Made by a program: the position numbers and the translations under genes. From Marinobacter azerbaijanicus (GTDB taxonomy: Bacteria; Pseudomonadota; Gammaproteobacteria; Pseudomonadales; Oleiphilaceae), in the NCBI RefSeq assembly GCF_030250645.1, contig NZ_JASSVS010000016.1, positions 1 to 51,991 of the forward strand: a DNA stretch of 51,991 bases, in the 5' to 3' direction. Of the stretch, positions 33,188 to 42,417 are shown one piece after another. The notes below the pieces were generated by a model, which worked only from the letters and a program-made list of their open reading frames with translations, did no database searches and had not been told where the DNA came from. Within the stretch, counting starts at the first letter, position 1, and every line of letters starts with the position of its first letter.

Positions 33188-35335
33188 AACCCGGAACACC
33201 AAGGTGGGTTCTGGCTGCCCAACATCCAGCGGCCTTTCGTATGGCATGATGAGCAGATCGAAAGGCTATTTGACTCTCTGATGCGGGACTACCCCATCAG
33301 CACCATGTTGGTTTGGCGGACCGAATCCTCGATCAGGTGTCGGCGCTTTATCGACCACTTCCAGCCGGGTATCCCCCTTAGCCAGTACCAGGTGCCAGAG
33401 AACGATAAGCCAAAGATGCTGGCTTTGGATGGCCAGCAACGTCTGCAGAGCCTTTTCATTGGTCTGCGGGGGAGCTACGACGGCAAGCAGCTATTTTTCA
33501 ATATCACTAGCGGAGACCTTGACTCCTCTTCGCCTGATGAAATTCGCTTTAAGTTTCGGTTTCTCAAGCCGGCCAAGGCCATATACCCATGGATCCTGTT
33601 TAGCGACATTGTGAACTTTAAAGGATTGCCTAATGACCTCGGTGAGGAGCTGGCTGATCGCTCACCAACGGCACTCGATAAAGAAACAATTGATCGTATC
33701 ATCCGCAATGTTTGGCAAGTTCAGCAGGTCTTCTGCAATCAGGAGCGTATTTCCTATCAGCTGCTTGATAGCGTGGATAACCCCAAGGCTTATACAGAGA
33801 ATGAGATCGTTGAGATATTCATTCGGGCGAACTCAGGTGGCACACAGCTAAGTAAGTCTGACCTGCTTTTCTCGCTTCTTAACAGCGCTTGGGAAGAGGC
33901 TGATGTGCAGATGGAGAGCCTCTTGGAAGAGCTCAACGCGGGTGGCTACAAGTTTGACCGCGACTTGGTGCTCAAGACTTGCCTCGTGCTGCTTGGCAAG
34001 GGGGCAAACTACGATGTCGGCAAGTTTCGCGATGAGACAACTCGTGCTCGTATTGTTGAGAATTGGGGGCGCATCTCGGCGGCCATCGGTGATGTGCGCG
34101 ACTTCCTGAGAAATCATACCTATGTTCGCAGTCACCATGCGCTGACCTCGTACAACGGCTTGCTGCCACTTATCTATTTCCGCTATCACTACCCGGATAA
34201 GTGGTCCGGTACTCAAGGCCTGGCGACTTTTGTGCTGCGGGTAATGGTGACTCAGGCCTTCAGCGGTCGACCCGACAACCTTATCAATAAGTTGACCAGG
34301 CAGATTGATGTCGATAAGGATTTTAAGGTGCCGCGGTTGTTCGAGGTGATCCGGCAGGATGGGCGCAGCCTGGAGCTGACCGATGAGACTCTACTCGCGA
34401 TCGGGTATGGCTCTCGTCAGATCCACCTTCTCTTCAACCTGTGGTATCGGCAATTCGACTATCAGCCGGCTTTCGCTGGCAACGCGCCGCAGGTTGACCA
34501 CATCTTTCCTCAGAGCGCTTTAAAACGTGTCAAGGAGTACAACCCCGAGACCGGCCGCAACTCCCTGATGCGCTACCCGGCGCCAGCGCGTGACCAACTT
34601 GCCAACTGCATGCTGTTGACCGCTGCCGAGAACGGCCCCGGAGGAAAGGGGGGTCGGCTCCCCTCCGAGTGGTTCGCGGAAAAGGGGCGGGCCTATCTGG
34701 ACATGCACCTGATCCCAAACGACCCCAAGCTGTGGAATGTTGATCACTATGATGACTTCATCAAGGCACGTCAGGGACTGCTGCTGGAGAGGCTCATGCC
34801 GATTATTCATGAGCTTCCCGATTGGGAAGAGGCGCCTGACTCGCCGACTCCTACCGATATAGCGTCAGATGCAAAGCCAAATTCAGCGCTGGAGTTGGAA
34901 CCGGACCAAGAGTCAGATCCACGGCCGAAAGCCAGTGGTGAGGTTTGCCAGGTAACGACGCCGGGGGAGTGTTCGTCCATGGCGAAAAACTCATCGGTCC
35001 AGCTCGAGACCCTCAGTGCTGAGGGAGTTCTGGCCGATTTCCTGGAGCGTATCGCTCAGCCCACCAAGTATATCGCCGGGTTTAGAACGCCTGAAGGGCG
35101 TGAGCTGGCGCTAGAGCGAGAAGCCTCAACGATTACACTGTGGAGTGAGGTGGTCCCCGGCGCCGAGGAGAGTGGCTTCATGCTCCGTCGTCGTTATGAC
35201 GCCACGAAGTCGCGTAACTCCAACCTCAAATCGAAGAACTTTCCACGCTTGAAAATGGGCAATCCGGTGTTGATGTGGAAATTGGCTGATACGGATGAAC
35301 TGCTGGACTTCATCAACTGGTACCAGCAGGCTTGA
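33188..35335 (+). pseudogene. DUF262/HNH (GmrSD-like) gene, main part, separated from its start
   Basis: 715 codons that complete the 16-codon fragment at 23371. The N-terminal DUF262 domain has LPNIQRPFVWHDEQIERLFD and the nucleotide-site motif LDGQQRLQSL. An HNH-type (DUF1524-like) block QVDHIFPQSAL ... LANCMLLTAAEN follows in the middle, then a C-terminal domain after a linker. This is the layout of GmrSD-type type IV restriction enzymes that cut modified phage DNA; BrxU of BREX islands is such a protein. The open frame continues left into the transposon, where an in-frame ATG at 33119 could supply a new 23-residue N-terminus, so residual function is possible. Confidence 0.85.
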
Positions 35336-35395
35336 GATTTCAGCCTGGCACGAGACCCGGCAGGCGCGACGCCAGGGAACAGGAGTAATAAGCAG

Positions 35396-37924
35396 ATGAG
35401 TATCGAGGCCTACATCCAGGAGCAGGTGCTGGCGGAGCGACTGCGGGACCGAGCGGTTGTGGTGGTCTATGACCCCGATCTTCGCTACCGAGGGCTCTGC
35501 CAGGGTCTGGCCAGCGGTTCCACCGAGGTAGTGGATGCCACCGAGAGCAGTATCGAGAGCCGAGAGCAGGCCATGCGGGCCCTCCAGCGCTTGGGGCGAG
35601 GAGAGCTGCACGAACTGATGGTGTATGTGCCGGCACCGGCGCCACTGGATGACGAGCATAAGCAGATAGATCCCTTCTCGCCCTTTGCGGCGTGCGGTGG
35701 GGTCTTTCCAGACGGAGATGGTGACAGCTTCCAGTCACTCTGCCTCAAGGCCAAGCCGGAGCACGCGGAAGAGATCCGCCGGCTCTTCGCCGAGGATGCC
35801 AGTCCCGACTTCGCGGTCATCGATGCCGTCGGTGGTGGTGTGGGCTGGCCCAATCTTCGGGCGCAGCTGGGGGCGGAATCCAGCCGCGACATTCTGCTCG
35901 GGCTGATGGCGCCGAATAGCAAGCAGCGACAAGCGCTCCAGGCCAGCGATGCCTGGATCAGCGAGGCGCGCGATCTGTTCAAGCGGACCCTCGGGTTGAA
36001 GCTGCGAACTCGCGGCAAGACCTTGTCTTCCATCGCCGATGAGCTTTGGCGCTTCGTGCTCTTCAGCGAATTCGTGTTCGACCTGCCGGAGACACTGCCC
36101 GAGACGCTCGCCGACATTCCTCGGGCCGAGGAGGGCGCCCGACCGATCATCGAGGCGCTGTGTGAAACGCTGCGCAATGATCGTCGCCGCCAGGATCTCT
36201 ACATCGAGAAGGCCAAGGAGATCGAGGAAGAGCTGAACCTGCCCGATCACTGCCAGACGATGATCGATCTGGGGAGACGGGATACCTTCCCCTTCGAGGA
36301 ACGCACCTTCCTTCAGCAGGCAATGTTGGCCTTCGACGCTGGCGATATCGATCGCGTGCGAGACATTCTGGTCCAGCACGAGCGCTCCGTCTGGACGGGG
36401 CATGGCGAGAGCCGCGAGAAATGGTATCTGGTGGATGCAGCCGCCGCCCTGGCGCAGGTGTGTGATGATCTCGGGCAACGGTTGCCGGAGCACTCCGACA
36501 CCTTGGAGGACCTCGTTCAGTTCTACGTGGGCAGCTTGCGTGAGATGGACCGGCTTCACCGTGAATTCGAGCAGGCGGTGAGCGATTTCGTTTGGCAGGA
36601 CACTCGCGGCGAGATGGCGTCGCTGATCCAGCGTGCGCGCAAGCGCTACTCCAGCCTGTCGGAGTCGGTGCAGCAGTGCTTTATGCGGTTGATCAAGGAG
36701 ACGGGTTGGCCGCTGCCCGGCATGCTGGCCAATACCCAGGTCTTCGACCGTCTCGTGGCGCCTCAGCTGAAGCAGAATGGCCATCGTGTGGCCTACTTCA
36801 TGGTGGATGCGCTGCGCTATGAGCTGGGGGTGGCGCTCGAGAAGCAGCTGGCCGACGATGGTGCGATCGAGATGCAGTCCTCACTGGTTCAGCTGCCCAG
36901 CGTGACGCCGGTCGGAATGGCAAGCCTTTTGCCAGGTGCCGACGACCTGCTGACGCTGGAGAAAGGGGAGACGGGGCTTGCCCCTATGCTGGACGGTAAG
37001 CCGGTAGGCAGCGTTGCCCAGCGCATGGATGCTTTCCGCCGCCGCTATGGACAGCGCTTTGCCGAGATGCGCCTAGAGGATTTCGTTCGCAACAAGGGAC
37101 CCAAGATTGCCCCGGATACCGATCTGCTGGTGCTGCGTTCGGTAGAGATCGACAGCCATTCCGAGAATCACCCCGAAACGGCGCCCACCGAGCTCCCCAA
37201 TGCGCTGAAGCGGATCCGCATGGCCGTAAACCGCCTCGCTGAGCATGGCTTCCATGAGGTGGTGATAGCGACAGATCACGGGTTCTACATGAACAGCCAT
37301 GCCGGGGCCGGCGACGTGGCCCGCAAGCCCCATGGCGACTGGCTGATCGTTCACGACCGTTGCGCGCTGGGTGATGGCTCAGCTGATGACCACCACCTGG
37401 TGATGGAGACCCAGCGCCTCGGGATACGCAGCAACGCCACCAGGCTGGCCGCACCGCTCACCATGGCGCCCTATCGAACCGGGCTGCAATACTTCCATGG
37501 TGGCTTGTCGCTACAGGAGTGCGTGGTTGCGGTGATTCGCATGCAGCTGAGAAGCCAGGAGCAGCCCAGCATCAAGCGGCCGAGCGTCAGCATCAGCTAT
37601 AAGCAGGGGGCAACGCGAATCACTACCCGAGTGCCGGTGATCGATGTAGCTGTTGAGGCGGCCGACATGTTCTCCAGCGAGGGCAGCTACGAGATCCTGC
37701 TGGAGGCGCATGACAAGAAGAGCGGCAACGTGGTCGGGGAGGCCAGGGCGACCGGCCCTGTGAACCCGGCGACAGGTACCCTGACCCTGCAGCCAGGCGA
37801 AGCGGTGAAGGTGAACCTCAAGATGCAGATGGAGTACGAGGGCAAGTTCAAGGTGAAGGCCCTGGACCCCAGGACCCATACGATCTATAGCCAGATCGAC
37901 CTCGAAACGGACTATGCGGTGTAA
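35396..37924 (+). CDS. pglZ: BREX phosphatase-like protein PglZ
   Basis: An 842-residue protein of the PglZ family (alkaline phosphatase superfamily), a core BREX component. The PglZ domain in the second half shows the metal-site blocks MVDALRYELG (Asp471) and VVIATDHGFYMNSHAG (Asp627, His628). The C-terminal 150 residues form a beta-rich domain. The ATG at 35396 is preceded by AGGAG, 60 bp after the DUF262 gene, and brxL starts 3 bp after its stop. With the transposon upstream, transcription must come from within the transposon or the DUF262 gene unless read-through occurs. Confidence 0.95.
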   Translation: MSIEAYIQEQVLAERLRDRAVVVVYDPDLRYRGLCQGLASGSTEVVDATESSIESREQAMRALQRLGRGELHELMVYVPAPAPLDDEHKQIDPFSPFAACGGVFPDGDGDSFQSLCLKAKPEHAEEIRRLFAEDASPDFAVIDAVGGGVGWPNLRAQLGAESSRDILLGLMAPNSKQRQALQASDAWISEARDLFKRTLGLKLRTRGKTLSSIADELWRFVLFSEFVFDLPETLPETLADIPRAEEGARPIIEALCETLRNDRRRQDLYIEKAKEIEEELNLPDHCQTMIDLGRRDTFPFEERTFLQQAMLAFDAGDIDRVRDILVQHERSVWTGHGESREKWYLVDAAAALAQVCDDLGQRLPEHSDTLEDLVQFYVGSLREMDRLHREFEQAVSDFVWQDTRGEMASLIQRARKRYSSLSESVQQCFMRLIKETGWPLPGMLANTQVFDRLVAPQLKQNGHRVAYFMVDALRYELGVALEKQLADDGAIEMQSSLVQLPSVTPVGMASLLPGADDLLTLEKGETGLAPMLDGKPVGSVAQRMDAFRRRYGQRFAEMRLEDFVRNKGPKIAPDTDLLVLRSVEIDSHSENHPETAPTELPNALKRIRMAVNRLAEHGFHEVVIATDHGFYMNSHAGAGDVARKPHGDWLIVHDRCALGDGSADDHHLVMETQRLGIRSNATRLAAPLTMAPYRTGLQYFHGGLSLQECVVAVIRMQLRSQEQPSIKRPSVSISYKQGATRITTRVPVIDVAVEAADMFSSEGSYEILLEAHDKKSGNVVGEARATGPVNPATGTLTLQPGEAVKVNLKMQMEYEGKFKVKALDPRTHTIYSQIDLETDYAV

Positions 37925-37927
37925 GCC

Positions 37928-40018
37928 ATGGATCAGTTTGACCAGGATAAACTCGACCAGCAGTTGACCTCGCTATTCGATGGCAAGGTGGTGCGCAAGG
38001 ACCTCCTGCACCGCATCAAGAAGGGCACCAACGTGCCGACCTTCGTGCTCGAGTTTCTGCTGGCGCGCTACTGCGCCAGCGACGAGCCGGAGGAGATCCA
38101 GGCCGGTATGGAGGCCGTGCTCGACACCCTGAACGACAACTACGTGCGTCCCAACGAGGCCAACGCGGCCCAGTCCCGGGTCGCCACCAAGGGCAAGCAC
38201 CGCTTCATCGACAAGGTGCATGTCAACTATGTCGAGAAGGATCGGCGGCACTGGGCGGCCCTGGAGAATTTCGACTCCCGGCGCGTAGCGATCAGCGAGA
38301 AGTTCTACCGTGACAACGAGCGGCTTCTCCAGGGTGGGCTCTGGGCAGAGGTGACCATCGCCTACAACGAGATCGAGGATGACGACTACGCCTTCTTCGT
38401 CGAGGACCTGCGCCCAATCCAGCTGAGCCGCTTCGACTTCGACCGCTACTGCGAAGGGCGGGAAGCCTTCAGCCGCGATGATTGGATGGACGTGATCCTG
38501 CGCTCGGTTGGCCTGGAGCCGAGCAAACTGTCGAAGCGGGTGAAGTTCCACTTCATCGCACGGCTGGCGCCGCTGATCGAGCCCAACTTCAACTTCATTG
38601 AGCTCGGGCCCCGGGGCACCGGCAAGTCCTACTTCTACAGCGAGTTCTCACCCTACTCGACGCTGATCAGCGGGGGCCAGGCGACCAAGGCCACGCTGTT
38701 CTATAACGTGCAGCGGCGCAAGATAGGCCTGGTGGGGTACTGGGACACCGTGGCCTTCGACGAGGTGGGTGGGATCAAGATCAAGGATCCCGACACCATC
38801 CAGATCATGAAGGACTTCATGGCCAACGGTCGCTTCTCCCGCGGCGTCGAGGTGATCGCCCAGGCCTCCATGGCCTATGTGGGCAACCTGGACCTTTCGG
38901 TAGAGCAGATCGTCAACTCCGAGGTGTATGACCTCTTCCAGCCGTTGCCCAAGGAGTTCGACCTGGCGGTGCAGGACCGCTTTGCCTGTTACCTGCCAGG
39001 CTGGGAGATGCCCAAGAACAGCAGTGAGTTCCTGACCAACAACTACGGCTTCATCACCGACTACCTGGCCGAGGCCTTTCACTACCAGTTCAAGCAGACC
39101 AACCGCTACGAAGAAGTCTCCAGCCGGGTGAAGCTGGGTGATGCCGTGGAGGGGCGTGACGAGAAGGGCATCAAGAAGACCCTCTGTGCCTTCCTCAAGA
39201 TCCTCCATCCCAACGGCAAGCCCAGCGATGAGGAGTTCGAGGAGTACGTGGCCTATGCGGTGGAGTCGCGCCGCCGGGTCAAGGAGCAAATGAACAAGCG
39301 CAAGACCGATGACGAGTTCTCGCGCATCAATCTCTCCTACTTCACGGCTTTAGGCAAGGAGGTGGTGGTCTACTGCCCGGAATCAAAGACTGCCACGGCT
39401 ACTCAGGAGCCAAGCCGGCGTAATATCCATGCAGGAGAGGAGGGCGACGAGGCGAAAAGCGAAGCCCCGACGAGCTCACTCGTGGCTGCCGAGGTGCCGC
39501 TGGCCACTGAGTTGTCTGTCCCAGCCATCGAACCCGAGACCAGCGTTGAGCCCCAGGAGCAGCATTTCACGATTCACTATGGCGACACTGGCTACAGCTA
39601 TGAGTCGCTGATCCTGCCATACCTGAAGGGCGCCAAGCTTGTGGAAATCGAGGACCCCTACATCAGGGCCAATCATCAGACCCATAACTTCGTGCGCTTC
39701 TGCGAGGCGGTCATCAAGTCTCCCACTGTGCGCAAGATCGTGCTGACGACGAGCTATGATCAGGACACCGATCTGAAGATGCTCGAAGACCGCTTCGAGG
39801 AGCTGAAGCAGAGCCTTTTGGAACTGGATATCGAGCTAAAGGTACTGATCAATGAGAACCTGCATGACCGGGAAATCAAGATCGACAATGGCTGGGTGAT
39901 CAAGATCGGACGGGGGTTGGACTTCTATCAGAAGCCCGACCTATGGTTTGGGGTCGGGGCGCATGATCTCAGCATGCGGCGTTGCCTTGAGACGAAGGTA
40001 GATATTTTTCGTAAATAG
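37928..40018 (+). CDS. brxL: BREX AAA+ protein BrxL with MIT_C-like C-terminus
   Basis: A 696-residue BrxL. Residues 1-220 are the conserved N-terminal region (NVPTFVLEFLLARYC, NYVRPNEA). The AAA+ core has Walker A GPRGTGKS at 227-234 and VAFDEVGG as Walker B. In type 1 BrxL a Lon-protease-like domain follows. Here, after a low-complexity linker (about 490-550), the last 150 residues instead read like an MITD1-type MIT_C (PLD-fold) domain: EIEDPYIRANHQTHNFVRFC, HDREIKIDNGWVIKIGRGLD, then ETKVDIFRK. BrxL is the phage-restricting, DNA-binding ring of BREX. Last gene of the operon. Confidence 0.92.
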   Translation: MDQFDQDKLDQQLTSLFDGKVVRKDLLHRIKKGTNVPTFVLEFLLARYCASDEPEEIQAGMEAVLDTLNDNYVRPNEANAAQSRVATKGKHRFIDKVHVNYVEKDRRHWAALENFDSRRVAISEKFYRDNERLLQGGLWAEVTIAYNEIEDDDYAFFVEDLRPIQLSRFDFDRYCEGREAFSRDDWMDVILRSVGLEPSKLSKRVKFHFIARLAPLIEPNFNFIELGPRGTGKSYFYSEFSPYSTLISGGQATKATLFYNVQRRKIGLVGYWDTVAFDEVGGIKIKDPDTIQIMKDFMANGRFSRGVEVIAQASMAYVGNLDLSVEQIVNSEVYDLFQPLPKEFDLAVQDRFACYLPGWEMPKNSSEFLTNNYGFITDYLAEAFHYQFKQTNRYEEVSSRVKLGDAVEGRDEKGIKKTLCAFLKILHPNGKPSDEEFEEYVAYAVESRRRVKEQMNKRKTDDEFSRINLSYFTALGKEVVVYCPESKTATATQEPSRRNIHAGEEGDEAKSEAPTSSLVAAEVPLATELSVPAIEPETSVEPQEQHFTIHYGDTGYSYESLILPYLKGAKLVEIEDPYIRANHQTHNFVRFCEAVIKSPTVRKIVLTTSYDQDTDLKMLEDRFEELKQSLLELDIELKVLINENLHDREIKIDNGWVIKIGRGLDFYQKPDLWFGVGAHDLSMRRCLETKVDIFRK

Positions 40019-40043
40019 GTATTTGCTTAGTTAGAATTAATAT

Positions 40044-40118
40044 ATGCCGCTTAACGATAAGCAGAAAAGCATCCTCATGAGGCGTAAGCCTTCTATGAAA
40101 GGGGATGGCTATAATTAG
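40044..40118 (+). CDS. Possible 24-aa ORF downstream of brxL
   Basis: ATG at 40044 to TAG at 40118, a basic peptide (MPLNDKQKSILMRRK...). It lies 25 bp after brxL. There is no strong ribosome-binding site. It could be the start of a longer protein split from the next ORF by a frameshift. Confidence 0.2.
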   Translation: MPLNDKQKSILMRRKPSMKGDGYN

Positions 40119-40127
40119 AAAGAGGTT

Positions 40128-40265
40128 ATGGAGTTGTCCTCCTGGCTAATGAGTAAGGGGTATACCCGACAAGCTGCCTATGCTAAGGCTAGGAAGAAAT
40201 ACAATGAAGCATACAGAAAGTCGGCGCGTAGATTTTATCATGGCGGTGGAGTTAAGCCGAAGTAA
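40128..40265 (+). CDS. Possible 45-aa basic protein
   Basis: ATG at 40128 preceded by AGAGG; stop at 40265. The peptide is very rich in Lys, Arg and Tyr (SKGYTRQAAYAKARKKYNEA), so it could bind nucleic acid. I recognise no family. It lies 9 bp after the 24-aa ORF. The stretch to 40367 holds nothing else. Confidence 0.35.
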   Translation: MELSSWLMSKGYTRQAAYAKARKKYNEAYRKSARRFYHGGGVKPK

Positions 40266-40367
40266 GACCTAGAGAAGGGAAACTGGTAAGGCTGATTGAA
40301 AAATCAGGTGGGAGCTAAGATTTCTGATTTAAGCGAAAAATCAAAAAAATAGAAAATAAGGACGAGC

Positions 40368-40748
40368 ATGAACGCAAAAGTTTTGCTCGCAGGGGTTGGG
40401 TTGACGTTATTGTCAGGGTGTGCATCTACAATCCAGTATGGGAGCGGAGATGTCGCCACAGAGGTAGACGACCAGATATAAGTTCTTAACCTAGAGATGG
40501 ATCGGCATATTCGCTCGGGTTTTTTCTCTAACGAGATAAGGAACGATGTATCACTTTACGTGAACGGTATCCGTTCCATTCGCGGTCCACTCCACAGTGA
40601 TGGCTCTGGGTATCTGCAAGGTAGTTACGATGGGAAGCCCGTCTCTTTAGATTGCATCAAGCCGAACGCATTTACTAACACACAATGTGATGTACATATC
40701 GCAGGCCGTAAAATCGATACTCTAAATTTTACGCCGGGCTCAAGGTGA
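40368..40748 (+). pseudogene. Small lipoprotein frame with one internal stop
   Basis: ATG at 40368 (with AAGGA upstream) encodes a signal peptide and lipobox LLSGC, then an acidic stretch to TAA at 40479-40481. The same frame continues without further stops to 40748, and the rest (NDVSLYVNGIRSIRGPL ... CDVHIAGRKIDTL) looks like a small beta-rich lipoprotein body. A single nonsense codon therefore splits a 126-residue lipoprotein. An ATG at 40497 could restart only the body without its signal peptide. Function unknown. Confidence 0.6.
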
Positions 40749-40791
40749 GTCTATGCTTTCAGAAGTACTTTTATTCTAGACTTCCATTAAC

Positions 40792-40829
40792 GCTTCGACC
40801 TTTGCGACAATTGTCGTAAAGGTCGAAGC
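40792..40829. terminator. Bidirectional hairpin between the lipoprotein frame and the dynamin operon
   Basis: Bases 40792-40809 pair with 40812-40829 over 18 positions with one G-T pair and a two-base loop at an AATT centre. It sits between convergent units, 11 bp from the stop of the last dynamin gene. Confidence 0.7.
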
Positions 40830-40839
40830 TTCGGCGTGG

Positions 40840-42417
40840 CTATACTTGCAATTGGGATGGTTGCAAGACGGGCACAGTCTGACTGCCACGGCTTCCTATG
40901 GCCTCGAACGTTAGATCTATTGCTTCAACCATTTTCTCTTCCAGCTCACTAGAAAGCAACAAATGGTCTTGGTGGGCGGGGGCTGATAGGTCACGCCGTA
41001 GCTCCTCGAAGCGTTCTCCCATGCGTAGAAACAGTTCTTCGTCACCGGACTCCAATATATCAAGATGAAGTGAGCGAAAGCCAAGTTGTACTTTGGCAGA
41101 GTGCTCAATATCTGATTCTATTGCTTTTCGATACCTTTTGAAAACGCTCCTGACTTGTATGATAAGTTGATTTTTCATTTCTACAGCGCGATTTTTCACA
41201 TCCAGATAGTCCATGAGCGAGAGTCTCCGGTAGCATAGCTCCTGCCCCAAGACAGAGCTGTAAGCGCTGATGCCACAAACGTCTATTTGCTCATATTCGA
41301 AAACGCTCTCTATTTCCTCAAGTATGTCTTGTATATCATCTTCTGCTTTTAAATCTGCTTTATTGGCTATTATGTAAATTTCTTTTTTCGAGATGTTGTT
41401 TAGTTCGTGAATAAACTCCAGATCGGGAGCGGGGACGGTACCATTTACGTCGAGACCAATCACCCAAAGTACGGCGTTGGACTGTGTGACGTATTGTAAA
41501 GCAGTTTCACGATCATGCTGAGTAAAGCCACCGGTGTCGGCGGGGTCGTACCCAGGAGTATCGATGAAACAGATGTGTTCTAGTCCGTTTTCACCCAGTT
41601 GAGTCCCCACTGATATATAGGGCATTACAGTTTTTAAATCGAAGGGGAAGGTCCGTACGAAGTCGTGGGTAATGGCATCAAATTCTTTGATAGTGAGTGG
41701 TACGGATCCCCCTTGTTTAGAATAGGCTTGAATGCTAGAGTTGGTAGCGCCGGAGACATATGTAGGAATAGCAGTTACCGGATTAAGACCAACGGCTAGA
41801 CGAAATTCAGAATCTTGAATAAAGCTGTTGACGAATTCCGATTTTCCGCTACTAAAGCCGCCAGAAACAGCAAGAATGTTTTTGCTGTGTATCCCTGGAA
41901 AACCCGCGATCAAAGCTAGTTCTTTACCAATACCTTGCAACTCTATAACTGCCAAAGCTTCATTGGGTAAAGAAGTAACTTGATTCGCGAACCGCATGAA
42001 TTCCTCTTCGAAAAGTTTCTTGAACTGCTTTAACCCATTGTTTTCCTGAGGAATTGCACTAAGTAGACGGGTAATCAATCCATGCTTGGTAGTTAATTTT
42101 TCGTAATCTTGTTGAAGCTGGTGGTTTCTCTTTTGCAAGTTATGCACTTGCTCAATTGTTTTGTTATGGTTTATCTCGCGTCGGGTGGCTTCAGTTTCCT
42201 GATAACTCTGTGTGGCCACGAACTTTCGACAAAGTTCGTTTAGTTGTCCACAACGTTCCTGGGTGGCACTCAGGGCGTTTGACTGTAGCTCGTACTTCTT
42301 TTCGGCAGCCGACAGCGATTCTTGTACTGCTTCGACGATAGGCTTGCGGCGCCATACCCATAAGGACGCAAGTTTGGTAAGTTGTACATGAGTTTCTTCG
42401 TGAATCAGGGTGCTCAT
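40840..42417 (-). CDS. Dynamin-like GTPase, third gene of operon
   Basis: A 525-residue dynamin-superfamily GTPase. Residues about 25-110 form a coiled coil. The GTPase domain has P-loop GGFSSGKS at 186-193, switch II DTPG at 286-289 (FIDTPGYDP) and a proper G4 NKAD at 352-355. A helical C-terminus follows, with no clear membrane helix. The start ATG overlaps the preceding gene's stop (ATGA), so expression is coupled. It is the only member of the trio with both a G4 NKxD and an N-terminal coiled coil. Bacterial dynamins remodel or protect membranes, and some are linked to phage tolerance; its role here is inferred from context. Confidence 0.88.
   Translation of the reverse strand: MSTLIHEETHVQLTKLASLWVWRRKPIVEAVQESLSAAEKKYELQSNALSATQERCGQLNELCRKFVATQSYQETEATRREINHNKTIEQVHNLQKRNHQLQQDYEKLTTKHGLITRLLSAIPQENNGLKQFKKLFEEEFMRFANQVTSLPNEALAVIELQGIGKELALIAGFPGIHSKNILAVSGGFSSGKSEFVNSFIQDSEFRLAVGLNPVTAIPTYVSGATNSSIQAYSKQGGSVPLTIKEFDAITHDFVRTFPFDLKTVMPYISVGTQLGENGLEHICFIDTPGYDPADTGGFTQHDRETALQYVTQSNAVLWVIGLDVNGTVPAPDLEFIHELNNISKKEIYIIANKADLKAEDDIQDILEEIESVFEYEQIDVCGISAYSSVLGQELCYRRLSLMDYLDVKNRAVEMKNQLIIQVRSVFKRYRKAIESDIEHSAKVQLGFRSLHLDILESGDEELFLRMGERFEELRRDLSAPAHQDHLLLSSELEEKMVEAIDLTFEAIGSRGSQTVPVLQPSQLQV

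Noticed and set aside
35735..36784. 349-aa minus-strand ORF inside pglZ
   Set aside because: Antisense shadow of a well-supported BREX gene; no motifs.
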